Program-made: the position numbers and the translations under genes | Notes under the pieces: model-generated | The model's input: only the letters and a program-made list of their open reading frames with translations | The model's database searches: none | What the model was told of the DNA's origin: nothing | Source of the DNA: Bradyrhizobium sp. NP1 | GTDB lineage: Bacteria; Pseudomonadota; Alphaproteobacteria; Rhizobiales; Xanthobacteraceae | NCBI RefSeq assembly: GCF_030378205.1 | Contig: NZ_CP127385.1 | Location: 7,604,001-7,668,000, forward strand | Reading direction: 5' to 3' | DNA length: 64,000 bases | Part shown: in pieces, positions 52,053 through 60,360 of the stretch | Layout: each line of letters starts with the position of its first letter | Numbering within the stretch: position 1 is the first letter of the stretch

Positions 52053-53218
52053 ATCCCGATCGAGGCAAAGAACACGGCGAACACGCCGTCGAGCACGATG
52101 ACGAGGAAGATCGACTTGACCACGGAGGTCGTGGTCTGCTGGCCCAGCGATTCCGCCGATCCCTTGACCCGCAATCCCTCGCAGGCCGCGACCAGCCCGA
52201 TCACCAGCGCCATGAACGGCGCCTTGATGATGCCGACCTCGAAATGGGTGACCGACACCGCCTCGCGCAGCCGCGCGATGAAGATGGCCGGGCTCATGCC
52301 GCCGTAGAGCCAGGCGACCAGGCCGCCGCCATAGAGCGCGGCCATCGAGCCCAGGAAGGCAAGGATCGGCAGGGCCACGATGAGCGCGAGAATCCGCGGC
52401 AGGATCAGCACCGAAACCGGGTCGAGCCCCATCGTGCTCAACGCGTCGATCTCCTCGCGCATCTTCATCGAGCCGAGTTCGGCGGTGGAGGCACTGCCCG
52501 AGCGGCCGGCGACCATGATGGCGACGATCAGCACGCCGATCTCGCGCAGCACCAGGATGCCGACCATGTCGACCACATAGGATTCCGCACCGAAGCGGCG
52601 GAAGTGAAAGATGCCCTGCTGTGCGATGATCGCCCCGATCAGGAAGGTGATGAGCGCGATGATGGGAATCGCCTGCCAGCCGACGCGGCCGAGCTGATAG
52701 ATGGTCGGCGTCAGTCGGAACGAGCGCGGCCGGCGCAGGGCGTGAAGCAGCGCGATGCTTGTCGCGCCCAGCATATGCAGAAAGGCCGCGCCATCGGCCG
52801 TCGTATCGCGCGCGATGCGGTCGAGCCGCTCGATCAAGGCGCTGCGCCGTGTGGTCGCCGCCGGCCTGGTCCGGTTCAGGCCATGCAGCTCATCCAGCAA
52901 TCCGGAATAGGAATCGGGGACTGCGACAAACCGCGCTTGCGGGGCCGTCGTGCCGCCTGAGCGCGCCAGCTTCTCGAACAGCCAGGCACCCACCGTGTCG
53001 AGCGCGGTCACCCCGCTCAAGTCGATCGCGCCGATCGCGCCTGCACGGACGCCCCTGCAGAGCCGTTCGAGGGTCTCGACATTCTCGACCGTCCAGGCGC
53101 CGGTCGGGCGCAGCGCTCGCGGTTCGTGCGGCGTCACGGTCAGCCCGGGCAAATCGGCGGTGCCGGCGGCGGCCAGAATGGATACGTCAGTCACAGCAAA
53201 CTCCTTCTCGTTTCTCAT
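52049..53218 (-). CDS. mlaE: Mla-type permease (MlaE) with N-terminal STAS domain
   Basis: A 389-residue permease. An N-terminal STAS-like domain (about 35-115, IDLSGVTALDTVGAWLFEKL) is followed by the MlaE core: YQLGRVGWQAIPIIALITFL, GAIIAQQGIFHFRRFGAESY, MVAGRSGSASTAELGSMKMR and EEIDALSTMGLDPVSVLILP. In other species the STAS protein is separate (MlaB), so this is a fused form, as in many alphaproteobacteria. First gene of the operon. A variant FixK box lies 24 bases upstream of the start. Confidence 0.92.
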   Translation of the reverse strand: MRNEKEFAVTDVSILAAAGTADLPGLTVTPHEPRALRPTGAWTVENVETLERLCRGVRAGAIGAIDLSGVTALDTVGAWLFEKLARSGGTTAPQARFVAVPDSYSGLLDELHGLNRTRPAATTRRSALIERLDRIARDTTADGAAFLHMLGATSIALLHALRRPRSFRLTPTIYQLGRVGWQAIPIIALITFLIGAIIAQQGIFHFRRFGAESYVVDMVGILVLREIGVLIVAIMVAGRSGSASTAELGSMKMREEIDALSTMGLDPVSVLILPRILALIVALPILAFLGSMAALYGGGLVAWLYGGMSPAIFIARLREAVSVTHFEVGIIKAPFMALVIGLVAACEGLRVKGSAESLGQQTTTSVVKSIFLVIVLDGVFAVFFASIGM

Positions 53219-53241
53219 AGGGCCGGGCGCCGCGAAACCAA

Positions 53242-53255
53242 TTGACCCAGCGCAA
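53242..53255. promoter_or_regulatory. FixK/FNR-type box variant TTGA-N6-GCAA
   Basis: TTGACCCAGCGCAA fits the relaxed bradyrhizobial FixK2 consensus TTG(A/C)-N6-(T/G)CAA. It is centred about 30 bases upstream of the mlaE start codon and is the least certain box of the series. Confidence 0.4.
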
Positions 53256-53274
53256 GGAGCCGCGGTTCACGCCG

Positions 53275-53288
53275 TTGATTCACATCAA
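53275..53288. promoter_or_regulatory. FixK/FNR-type box TTGA-N6-TCAA
   Basis: TTGATTCACATCAA, a perfect box, is centred 55 bases upstream of the ATG of the YqjD-like gene, a position compatible with class II activation if transcription starts about 14 bases before that ATG. It is also upstream of the divergent mlaE. Confidence 0.7.
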
Positions 53289-53336
53289 AAACGTGGAACG
53301 CGATCCGCCCTAGCGTGCGACACAGGAGATGCGGCC

Positions 53337-53615
53337 ATGACCTATCGCCATGACATTCTGGACGAGCTGCAGGCGCTCAAGCGCGAGGCGGGCCGCCGGC
53401 TGCAGGCGGGTGCCGACGAACTGCGCGAGGCGTCCAGCGAAACGGCCAAGACCATCGGCGCCGACATGAGGGCATTCGTGACCGACCTTCGCGATGCGCT
53501 CTCGCTTGACGAGGCCGAGATCGAACGCATCTTCGCCGGACGCGCCGCCGCGGCGCTGACGACTGCGCTGGTGCTCGGCGTCGTGATCGGCGCGACCTTG
53601 AGGAAGAAGCCATGA
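53337..53615 (+). CDS. DUF883/YqjD-like membrane-anchored protein
   Basis: A 92-residue protein: an amphipathic helical region (ILDELQALKREAGRRLQAGA to AEIERIFAGRA) and one C-terminal transmembrane helix (ALTTALVLGVVIGATL) ending RKKP. The layout matches ElaB/YqjD proteins, which tether to the inner membrane and can hold ribosomes in stationary phase. CAGGAG lies nine bases before the ATG. The stop overlaps the next gene by four bases. Confidence 0.78.
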   Translation: MTYRHDILDELQALKREAGRRLQAGADELREASSETAKTIGADMRAFVTDLRDALSLDEAEIERIFAGRAAAALTTALVLGVVIGATLRKKP

Positions 53616-54091
53616 ATGCAAGCCGGTTCGCAAGCCACGCGCGCGCGCTGTGGCGCACGGAACGCATCGTCGCCGAACTCCGCCTGAAGCGGCTGCTGGG
53701 TAACCTCGGATTGCAGGCGCTGGCCGCGCTGGCAACATCCTGCGCACTGCTGCTGTTCGAGCTCGCGGCCTATTTCGCGCTGGTGCAGAGCTGGAGCGCG
53801 ATCGCTTCCGCAACGATGCTCGGTTTCGTCAACCTCGTGGTCGCCGGCCTGCTCGTGCTGTTAGCGTTGCGCCGGCGGGCGGGCCGCGAGCTGACGCTGG
53901 CGAACGACGTGCATCGCGAGGCGCTCGCCGCTTTCGAGACCGAGCTGCAGCACGCGGAGACAACGGCGCCGGCCACGCTGCGCGCCGCGCTCGAAAGCGC
54001 CGCCATTCCGCTGTTGCTGCCACTGATTCCGCTGGTGATTCGCCGCCTGCGCAGGGCCAGGGCCGCGACGCCTGCGACCGACGATTTGTGA
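53612..54091 (+). CDS. YqjE-like phage-holin-superfamily membrane protein
   Basis: A 159-residue protein with two central transmembrane helices (ALAALATSCALLLFELAAYF and GFVNLVVAGLLVLLALRRRA) and a further hydrophobic stretch near the C-terminus (AIPLLLPLIPLVI). Its ATGA overlap with the YqjD-like gene and its layout match the yqjD-yqjE gene pair. Role unknown; membrane stress is likely. Confidence 0.75.
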   Translation: MNASRFASHARALWRTERIVAELRLKRLLGNLGLQALAALATSCALLLFELAAYFALVQSWSAIASATMLGFVNLVVAGLLVLLALRRRAGRELTLANDVHREALAAFETELQHAETTAPATLRAALESAAIPLLLPLIPLVIRRLRRARAATPATDDL

Positions 54092-54118
54092 CGCCTGGAC
54101 GTTTTTTCGGAGAGACCC

Positions 54119-54529
54119 ATGAACCACCCCGCCTTCCCGCCGCTACGCAACACCGCGTTGCCACACACGTTCCGCCAGATCCGCATCGAGCGCGCACGCG
54201 AGCATGGCCATCCCGAGGGCGACAGCAGGACCGCCTATATCCTGATCGCGCCGCTCGACGACGAGGGACGGATCGATGCCACCGTGTGGGCTGCGCACAA
54301 GGAGGCCTGCCGCGTGGTGCGCAAGCGCGCCGACGGCGACGACAGCCTCGGACATCTCGTTCGCGGTCCGGGCGGCCACTGGCGTTTCCACTATGACGTG
54401 TCCGGCAAGACCGCGGACGAGTCCGGCCACCATTTCGAGAACGAGCGATTCGAGCTCGGCGAGTATGTCTCGGTGCGCGAGGCGGACGGCCCGCACGCCT
54501 ACCGGGTGGTTGCCGTCAACGCGCTCTGA
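54119..54529 (+). CDS. Conserved hypothetical protein, 136 residues
   Basis: Soluble, with no signal peptide. Segments such as AYILIAPLDDEGRIDATVWA, HLVRGPGGHWRFHYDVSGKT and HHFENERFELGEYVSVREAD read like a small beta-rich domain. It lies 27 bases after the YqjE-like gene, probably in the same operon and therefore possibly under the FixK box at 53275. No family function is known to me. Confidence 0.72.
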   Translation: MNHPAFPPLRNTALPHTFRQIRIERAREHGHPEGDSRTAYILIAPLDDEGRIDATVWAAHKEACRVVRKRADGDDSLGHLVRGPGGHWRFHYDVSGKTADESGHHFENERFELGEYVSVREADGPHAYRVVAVNAL

Positions 54530-54530
54530 G

Positions 54531-57269
54531 CTACCGATTCGGCCGGATCAATCCGGCGTGCCTGATGTGGTCGGGCACCGTGGCGAGGTCGAGCGAGACC
54601 TCGACAATGCCGGCATCGTGGACGTCGCTCGCGGTCTTGAAGCCGAGCTCGCGGCACATCGCGAGCATCGTCATGTTCTCGCGAAGCACTTCGCCGGTCA
54701 AGGTTTTCAGGCCTTCGCTGCCTGCATAGTCGATCAAAAGCCGCATCAGGCTCCAGCCGAGCCCGCGGCCCTTGAGGTCGGAGCGCAGCAGGATGGCGTA
54801 TTCGGCGTTCTCGTAGCGGGAGTCCGAATGCAGCCGGACCACCCCGAGCACCTCGCCGCTTGCCTGATCGAGCGCGACAAAGGCCATCGCGCGGGCATAG
54901 TCGAGCTGGGTCAGGCGCGAGATGAATTGATGCGAGAACGCCTTTACCGCATGAAAAAAGCGCAGCCGGAGATCCTCGGGTGAAACGCGATCGAGCAGCC
55001 TTGCGATCGCGGGCTCGTCCTCGGGCCGCACCGGACGGACCGCGACCGTCGAGCCGTCGCGCAGCTTGAGCTCGCCCTCCCACTGCGCAGGATAGGGCCT
55101 GATCGCCAACCGCGTCTGCCCCGCGAACAGCCGCGCCGGCGGGCCGATCGCGACGCGCGCGTCGAGCGCCAGCACGCCGCTCTCGTCCGCGATCAGCGGA
55201 TTGATGTCGAGCCCGCGGATCTCGGGCAGGTCCGCCGCCATCTGCGACAGCTTTACCAGCGTCAGCGGCACGGCGTCGGGCGGCACTGCGGGCACGTCGC
55301 GGTAGGCCGGGAGCAGCCGGGCGATCGCGGTGCGCCCGACGAGGTCGCGCGCCAGGTTCATGTCGAGCGGCGGCAGCGCCAGCGCCTTGTCCTTGACAAC
55401 CTCGACCGCGGTGCCGCCGCGGCCGAACACCATGACCGGGCCAAAGGTGGGATCGTCGGCTATCCCCAGGATCAGCTCGCGCGCCGCAGGCCGCGTGATC
55501 ATCGGCTGGATCATCACGCCCTCGATGCGCGCGTCCGGCCTCGCGCGCCGGGCGCGCTCCAGCACCCTGGTCGCAGCATTGCGGACCTCCTCGCCGGTGG
55601 CGAGGCCAAGGATGACGCCGCCGATATCGGACTTGTGGGTGATGTCGCGGGAGAGGATCTTGACTGCGACCGACTGGCCCTGGCCCAGGAATGGCGCGGC
55701 CTTGGCAGCCGCTTCGTCGGGACTGGCCGCGGCGATCGTCGGCACGATCGCGATGTCATAGGCCGCAAACAGCGCGGCGATCTCGATCGGATCGAGCCAG
55801 GCACGGCCCTCCTTCCGGGCATTCGCGATCAACTTCCTGGCCGATTCCACATCGGGCGTGAACAGCGACGACACGCCGGGCGGCACCGCCATCAGCGCTT
55901 CGATGGCCTCGCGATGCTTCACCAGATGCATGAAGGCCCGCACGGCGTCGTCCTCGGTGGGAAAATGCGGGATCGTCGCCTTGTCGAAGATCGGCGCGAC
56001 CAGCTGGTCGTTGCCGACCCAGGCCGCAAGCACCGGCTTTGCCGAGTCACGGCGTTGCGCGCGATCCTCGCCCACCCGCGCGGCAACGGCCCGCGCAATC
56101 TCCGGCGCCGACGCCACCGCCGTCTCCACATTCATGACAAGCACGGCGTCGCTGCCGGGGTCGGCGAGCAGCACGTCGAGCGCCGCCCCATAGCGCCCGG
56201 CGTCGGCATCGCCGCCGATATCGACCGGATTGGCCTTCGACCAGGTCGGCGACAGCGCGGCATCGAGCCGTGCCGCGATATCCTTCGCCAGCACCGCCGC
56301 GGTGCCGCCGAGCTCGGCGAGGCGATCGATGGCAAGGATGCCGAGCCCGCCGCCATTGGTCAGGATGGCAAGGCGCGCCCCCTGCGGCGCCCGGCTCCGG
56401 CCGAGCAGCGCCGCACAGTCGAACAGCTCGCGCAGATCCATGACGCGAAGCAGTCCGGCGCGGCGGAACGCCGCGTCATAGACGGCATCGGAGCCGGCCA
56501 GCGCGCCAGTATGGGTGGCGGCGGCCTTCGCGCCTTGCGCCATCCGCCCCGATTTCACCACCACCACCGGCTTCAACCGTGCCGCGGCGCGCGCCGCCGA
56601 CATGAACTTGCGGGCATCCTTGACGCCCTCGACATAGAGCACGATCGCGCGGGTCTTTTCGTCGAGCGCGAAATAATCGAGCAGGTCGGCGACATCGACG
56701 TCGAGCTGATCTCCGATCGAGACGATGCCGGAGAAGCCGATCGACTTCTCGGCGCCCCAGTCGACCATGGCGGCCGCGATCGCGCCGGACTGCGAGATCA
56801 GCGCCAGCGAGCCGGCGGCGGGCGAGCGCGCGGCAAAGCTCGCATTCAATCCGAGCGCCGGAAACATGACGCCCAGGCAATTGGGGCCGACGATCCGCAT
56901 CTTGGCGGCATGTGCATCGCGCAGCACCGCTTCCGCGTGCGAACCCTCGCCATGGCCGAGGCCGGAGGAGATGATGACCGCGCCGGCAACGCCGCGCGCG
57001 CCAGCCTCCCGAATGATGCCCGGGATAGTCTCGGCCGGCGCGGTGATGACGATCAGATCGGGGGTGAAGGGCAGCGCCGCGAGGCTCGGATAGGTCTTCT
57101 TGCCGTCGATCGCGGCGTGGCGCGGATTGACCACCGCGATCTCGCCGGAAAAGCCGGCGGCCTGGAGGTTGCGCAGCACCGCCGCGCCGAGTGAATGCGG
57201 CCGAGGGCTGCCGCCCACCAGCGCGACGCTGCGCGGACGGAAAACCTGTTCTAGGCGAAAGGTGGACAT
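54531..57269 (-). CDS. Acetate-CoA ligase (ADP-forming)-like/GNAT protein acetyltransferase (Pat type)
   Basis: A 912-residue protein arranged like Pat/AcuA-type protein lysine acetyltransferases: CoA-binding domain (SVALVGGSPRPHSLGAAVLR), succinyl-CoA-ligase-like domains (NCLGVMFPALG, THTGALAGSDAVYDAAFRRA), ATP-grasp domain (VAVKILSRDITHKSDIGGVI), then a GNAT domain (about 740-905) with the acetyl-CoA loop RSDLKGRGLGWSLMR. Pat enzymes acetylate and switch off acyl-CoA synthetases, including acetyl-CoA synthetase. Its start lies within the 3' end of the CBS-domain gene (19-base overlap), so the two are translationally coupled. Confidence 0.9.
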   Translation of the reverse strand: MSTFRLEQVFRPRSVALVGGSPRPHSLGAAVLRNLQAAGFSGEIAVVNPRHAAIDGKKTYPSLAALPFTPDLIVITAPAETIPGIIREAGARGVAGAVIISSGLGHGEGSHAEAVLRDAHAAKMRIVGPNCLGVMFPALGLNASFAARSPAAGSLALISQSGAIAAAMVDWGAEKSIGFSGIVSIGDQLDVDVADLLDYFALDEKTRAIVLYVEGVKDARKFMSAARAAARLKPVVVVKSGRMAQGAKAAATHTGALAGSDAVYDAAFRRAGLLRVMDLRELFDCAALLGRSRAPQGARLAILTNGGGLGILAIDRLAELGGTAAVLAKDIAARLDAALSPTWSKANPVDIGGDADAGRYGAALDVLLADPGSDAVLVMNVETAVASAPEIARAVAARVGEDRAQRRDSAKPVLAAWVGNDQLVAPIFDKATIPHFPTEDDAVRAFMHLVKHREAIEALMAVPPGVSSLFTPDVESARKLIANARKEGRAWLDPIEIAALFAAYDIAIVPTIAAASPDEAAAKAAPFLGQGQSVAVKILSRDITHKSDIGGVILGLATGEEVRNAATRVLERARRARPDARIEGVMIQPMITRPAARELILGIADDPTFGPVMVFGRGGTAVEVVKDKALALPPLDMNLARDLVGRTAIARLLPAYRDVPAVPPDAVPLTLVKLSQMAADLPEIRGLDINPLIADESGVLALDARVAIGPPARLFAGQTRLAIRPYPAQWEGELKLRDGSTVAVRPVRPEDEPAIARLLDRVSPEDLRLRFFHAVKAFSHQFISRLTQLDYARAMAFVALDQASGEVLGVVRLHSDSRYENAEYAILLRSDLKGRGLGWSLMRLLIDYAGSEGLKTLTGEVLRENMTMLAMCRELGFKTASDVHDAGIVEVSLDLATVPDHIRHAGLIRPNR

Positions 57270-57727
57270 CGCGCGGTCTCACAGGGGACAAGCGAAGGAT
57301 CCTGCCGCCCTATGCAGCGCGCCATGGCCCGCATCACATCTTCCCGCGCGATGATGCCGATCAGGTTTCGCCATTGATCGATGACCGGCAGGCTCTTCAC
57401 ACGATGTTCGACCATCAATTGCAGGACCCGCTGCAGGTTGGTGTCAGGGCTGACGGCCACCACGTCGGCGGACATGATCTCGTCGACCGTCGTACCCATG
57501 CCAACGTCATAGTGCGGCAAAATTCGGTCCTTTGTGAAGGCAAACACCTTGAGCGCGTCGAGCTTGGAAACCATGCCGACCAGTCGATCGTCCCGTGCCA
57601 CCGGATAGGCATCGAAGTCGTCGACCGCGAACAGCCGGTAGAGATCGCCGACCGCAAGCTCCGGCGCGACGCATCGGACCGCCCGGGTCATGTTCTCTGC
57701 AACGGTTTCATGAAGGAATTCGTACAT
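57251..57727 (-). CDS. Tandem CBS-domain protein
   Basis: A 158-residue protein with two CBS motifs (MTRAVRCVAPELAVGDLYRL to VGMVSKLDALKVF; IMSADVVAVSPDTNLQRVLQ to LIGIIAREDVMRAM). CBS pairs bind adenine nucleotides and sense energy state. It is coupled to the Pat-type acetyltransferase by overlap, suggesting energy-dependent control of acetylation. The divergent promoter region contains the FixK box at 57790. Confidence 0.9.
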   Translation of the reverse strand: MYEFLHETVAENMTRAVRCVAPELAVGDLYRLFAVDDFDAYPVARDDRLVGMVSKLDALKVFAFTKDRILPHYDVGMGTTVDEIMSADVVAVSPDTNLQRVLQLMVEHRVKSLPVIDQWRNLIGIIAREDVMRAMARCIGRQDPSLVPCETARCPPFA

Positions 57728-57789
57728 CGGGCTTTTCCATCATCTGGCTGGAACCGGCCCCGACCTTAAAGGAACGGCGGACTTCGACG

Positions 57790-57803
57790 TTGACCGAGAT
57801 CAA
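57790..57803. promoter_or_regulatory. FixK/FNR-type box TTGA-N6-TCAA between CBS and alcohol dehydrogenase
   Basis: TTGACCGAGATCAA lies in the 129-base divergent spacer, centred about 60 bases upstream of the alcohol dehydrogenase ATG and 70 upstream of the CBS ATG. It could drive both units. Confidence 0.7.
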
Positions 57804-57856
57804 ACAGCCTGCAGACTACGCGGTCAAATTGAAGCGAACATGATGGGACTTCTTCC

Positions 57857-58840
57857 ATGTACGCCATGGTCCTTGCCGCACGCGGCGCGCCCCTGACGCT
57901 TCAGGAACGGCCCGACCCCAAACCGGGGCGCGGCGAGGTCGTGGTCAAGGTCAGCGCCTGCGGCGTCTGCCGCACCGACCTGCATGTGGTCGACGGCGAG
58001 CTGCCTGACATCGCCTACCCGATCGTCCCCGGGCACGAGGTCGTCGGCCGCATCGAGGCGCTCGGCGCCGGCGTCACCGAGCTGAAGATCGGCGCGCGCG
58101 TCGGCGTGCCCTGGCTCGGCGCGACCTGCGGCATCTGTCCCTATTGCCGCGCGGGCAAGGAAAACCTCTGCGACCGGCCGCAATTCACCGGCTATACCCG
58201 CGACGGCGGCTTCGCGAGCCACCTCGTGGCGGACGCGCGCTACTGCTTTCCGCTCGGCGAAAAGGGCGACGACACGGCCCTGGCGCCGCTGTTGTGTGCC
58301 GGGCTGATCGGCTGGCGATCGCTGGTGAAGGCGGGCGACGGCAAGCATCTCGGCATTTACGGCTTCGGCGCGGCCGGTCATATCGTGGCGCAGGTGGCGC
58401 GCGCCCAGGGCCGCGTGGTCTATGCCTTCACGCGCAAGGGCGACCGCGAGGCGCAGCTTCTCGCGCTGTCGCTGGGGGCGCAATGGGCCGGCGCATCGGA
58501 GGACACGCCGCCGGTCGAGCTTGATGCCGCCATCATCTACGCGCCGGTCGGGCCGCTGGTGCCGCAGGCGTTGCGCGCCGTGCGCAAGGGCGGCCGCGTG
58601 GTCTGCGCCGGCATTCACATGTCCGACATTCCCGCCTTTCCCTACCAGATCCTCTGGGGCGAGCGTCAGGTCGTCTCGGTCGCCAACCTGACGCGCCAGG
58701 ACGGCACCGATTTCCTCAAAGCGGCGGCGCGGGCGCGCGTGCAGACCCACACCACCGTGTTTCCGCTCGAGCAGGCCAATGAAGCGCTGGCGCAACTGCG
58801 CGACGGCAAGCTGGTCGGCGCCGCGGTGCTGGAGCCGTGA
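57857..58840 (+). CDS. Zinc-dependent alcohol dehydrogenase
   Basis: A 327-residue MDR enzyme. Catalytic zinc ligands are in CGVCRTDLHVVDGELP (Cys) and PGHEVVGRIEALG (His, Glu), with the structural zinc cysteines in CGICPYCRAGKENLCDRP and the NAD loop GIYGFGAAGH. It probably oxidises ethanol or reduces acetaldehyde, disposing of reductant when oxygen is low. The start MYAMVLAARG at 57857. Its TGA overlaps the GTG of the next gene (GTGA). Confidence 0.92.
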   Translation: MYAMVLAARGAPLTLQERPDPKPGRGEVVVKVSACGVCRTDLHVVDGELPDIAYPIVPGHEVVGRIEALGAGVTELKIGARVGVPWLGATCGICPYCRAGKENLCDRPQFTGYTRDGGFASHLVADARYCFPLGEKGDDTALAPLLCAGLIGWRSLVKAGDGKHLGIYGFGAAGHIVAQVARAQGRVVYAFTRKGDREAQLLALSLGAQWAGASEDTPPVELDAAIIYAPVGPLVPQALRAVRKGGRVVCAGIHMSDIPAFPYQILWGERQVVSVANLTRQDGTDFLKAAARARVQTHTTVFPLEQANEALAQLRDGKLVGAAVLEP

Positions 58841-60360
58841 CCGCTGTGGAGGACGACCAGAAGGCCGTGCTGGATTTCCTCGGCGGCCGCCGCGAGGTGA
58901 AGCGCGTCGACACCCACATCTCGGTCGTGTTCCTCGAACCGGAGCGCGTGCTGAAGGTCAAGCGCGCGATCCGTTTGCCCTATCTCGATTATGCGACGCT
59001 GCAGAAACGCAAGGACGCCTGCGATGCAGAGCTTGCGATCAACCGGCGCTTTGCGCCGGCAATCTATCGCCGCGTCATCCCAATCACCCGCGGGCCCGCG
59101 GGGCCCGCCATCGACGGCGACGGCCCCGTGATCGAATGGGCCGTCGAGATGGCGCGGTTCGACGAGCGGAACACCTTCGACCATCTCGCCGCCACCGGGA
59201 CGATCGGGCCCTCGCTTGCCGAACATCTGGCCGACACGCTGCGCGCCTCCCATGAACGCGCCGATGTCGCGCGCCAATCATCCTGGCCGCAGTCGATTGC
59301 CGGGCTGATCGATCGCAATACGGAGAAATTTCGCAGCCACGCGAGCCTCGACCGCCGAAGCGTCGAGCAGCTCGACGCGCTCAGCCGGCAGAAGTCGGCG
59401 GCGCTGCGCGCGATCATTGAACAGCGTGCCGCCGATGGCATGGTCCGCCGCTGCCATGGCGATGCCCATCTCGCCAATATCGTGCTGATCGACAACGCGC
59501 CCGTTCTGTTCGACGCGATCGAGTTCGATCCGGCAATCGCGACCACCGACGTGCTTTATGATCTGGCATTCCCGCTCATGGACCTCCTCCATTTCGGTCA
59601 GGGCGCGGCGGCAAATCGACTGTTCAACCGGTACTTCGAGGCGAGCTGGCGCCACAATGGCAGCGCGCTCGGCCTGATGCCGCTGTTTCTGTCGATCCGT
59701 GCCGCGATCCGGGCGCATGTGCTGCTCACGCGTTGCGAGCAATCGCCGCACGATGCCTCGGCGGCCGACGCGGCGCGCGCCTATTTCGACCTCGCGCTGC
59801 GGCTGATCGCGCCTGCCCCGCCCGCGCTGGTCGCGATCGGCGGCCGCTCGGGCACCGGCAAGAGTGTGCTGGCGCGTGCGGCCGCCGGGCTGATCGAGCC
59901 AATGCCGGGTGCGCTGGTGCTGCGCTCCGACGTGATCCGGAAAGAGGTGTTCGGCGTCGGTCCGCTCGAGAAGCTGCCGGAACCGGCCTATGCGCCTGAC
60001 GTCACCGAGAGCATCTACCGGATGCTGTGCGAACGCGCGCGGCAGGCTGTTGGCCAAGGCTGCTCGGTCATCGTCGATGCCGCCTATCTGCGCGAGAGCG
60101 AGCGCGCCGCGCTTGGCGAGGAGGCGCGCCGGCTCGGCGTCGCCTTCTTCCCGCTCTTCCTCGATGCCCCGAGCCAGATCCGTTTCGACCGCGTCGCCAC
60201 GCGCCGGGGCGATGCCTCCGACGCAACCCGCGAGGTCGCCGAGCGCCAGGAACGCATGGACCTCGGCCCGATGGAGTGGCCGGTGATCGACGCATCAGGC
60301 GCGCCGGAAGAGACGCTGCAGCGGGCGCGCCGTCACCTGCCAAATCCGATCGCGCCTTAG
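58837..60360 (+). CDS. Aminoglycoside-phosphotransferase-like domain fused to AAA/P-loop kinase
   Basis: A 507-residue two-domain protein. The N-terminal half is a protein-kinase-like APH fold (VLKVKRAIRLPYLDYATLQK as nucleotide Lys, CHGDAHLANIVL as the catalytic HGDxHxxN, FDAIEFDPAIATTDVLYDL as the metal site). From about residue 330 a P-loop kinase has GGRSGTGKSVLARAAAG and VIVDAAYLRESERAAL. Such fusions are frequently seen beside stress and anaerobic genes, but the substrate is unknown. Start codon GTG overlaps the alcohol dehydrogenase stop. Confidence 0.86.
   Translation: MTAVEDDQKAVLDFLGGRREVKRVDTHISVVFLEPERVLKVKRAIRLPYLDYATLQKRKDACDAELAINRRFAPAIYRRVIPITRGPAGPAIDGDGPVIEWAVEMARFDERNTFDHLAATGTIGPSLAEHLADTLRASHERADVARQSSWPQSIAGLIDRNTEKFRSHASLDRRSVEQLDALSRQKSAALRAIIEQRAADGMVRRCHGDAHLANIVLIDNAPVLFDAIEFDPAIATTDVLYDLAFPLMDLLHFGQGAAANRLFNRYFEASWRHNGSALGLMPLFLSIRAAIRAHVLLTRCEQSPHDASAADAARAYFDLALRLIAPAPPALVAIGGRSGTGKSVLARAAAGLIEPMPGALVLRSDVIRKEVFGVGPLEKLPEPAYAPDVTESIYRMLCERARQAVGQGCSVIVDAAYLRESERAALGEEARRLGVAFFPLFLDAPSQIRFDRVATRRGDASDATREVAERQERMDLGPMEWPVIDASGAPEETLQRARRHLPNPIAP

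Noticed and set aside
55635..57194. 519-codon plus-strand frame
   Set aside because: Antisense to the Pat-type acetyltransferase gene; no motifs.
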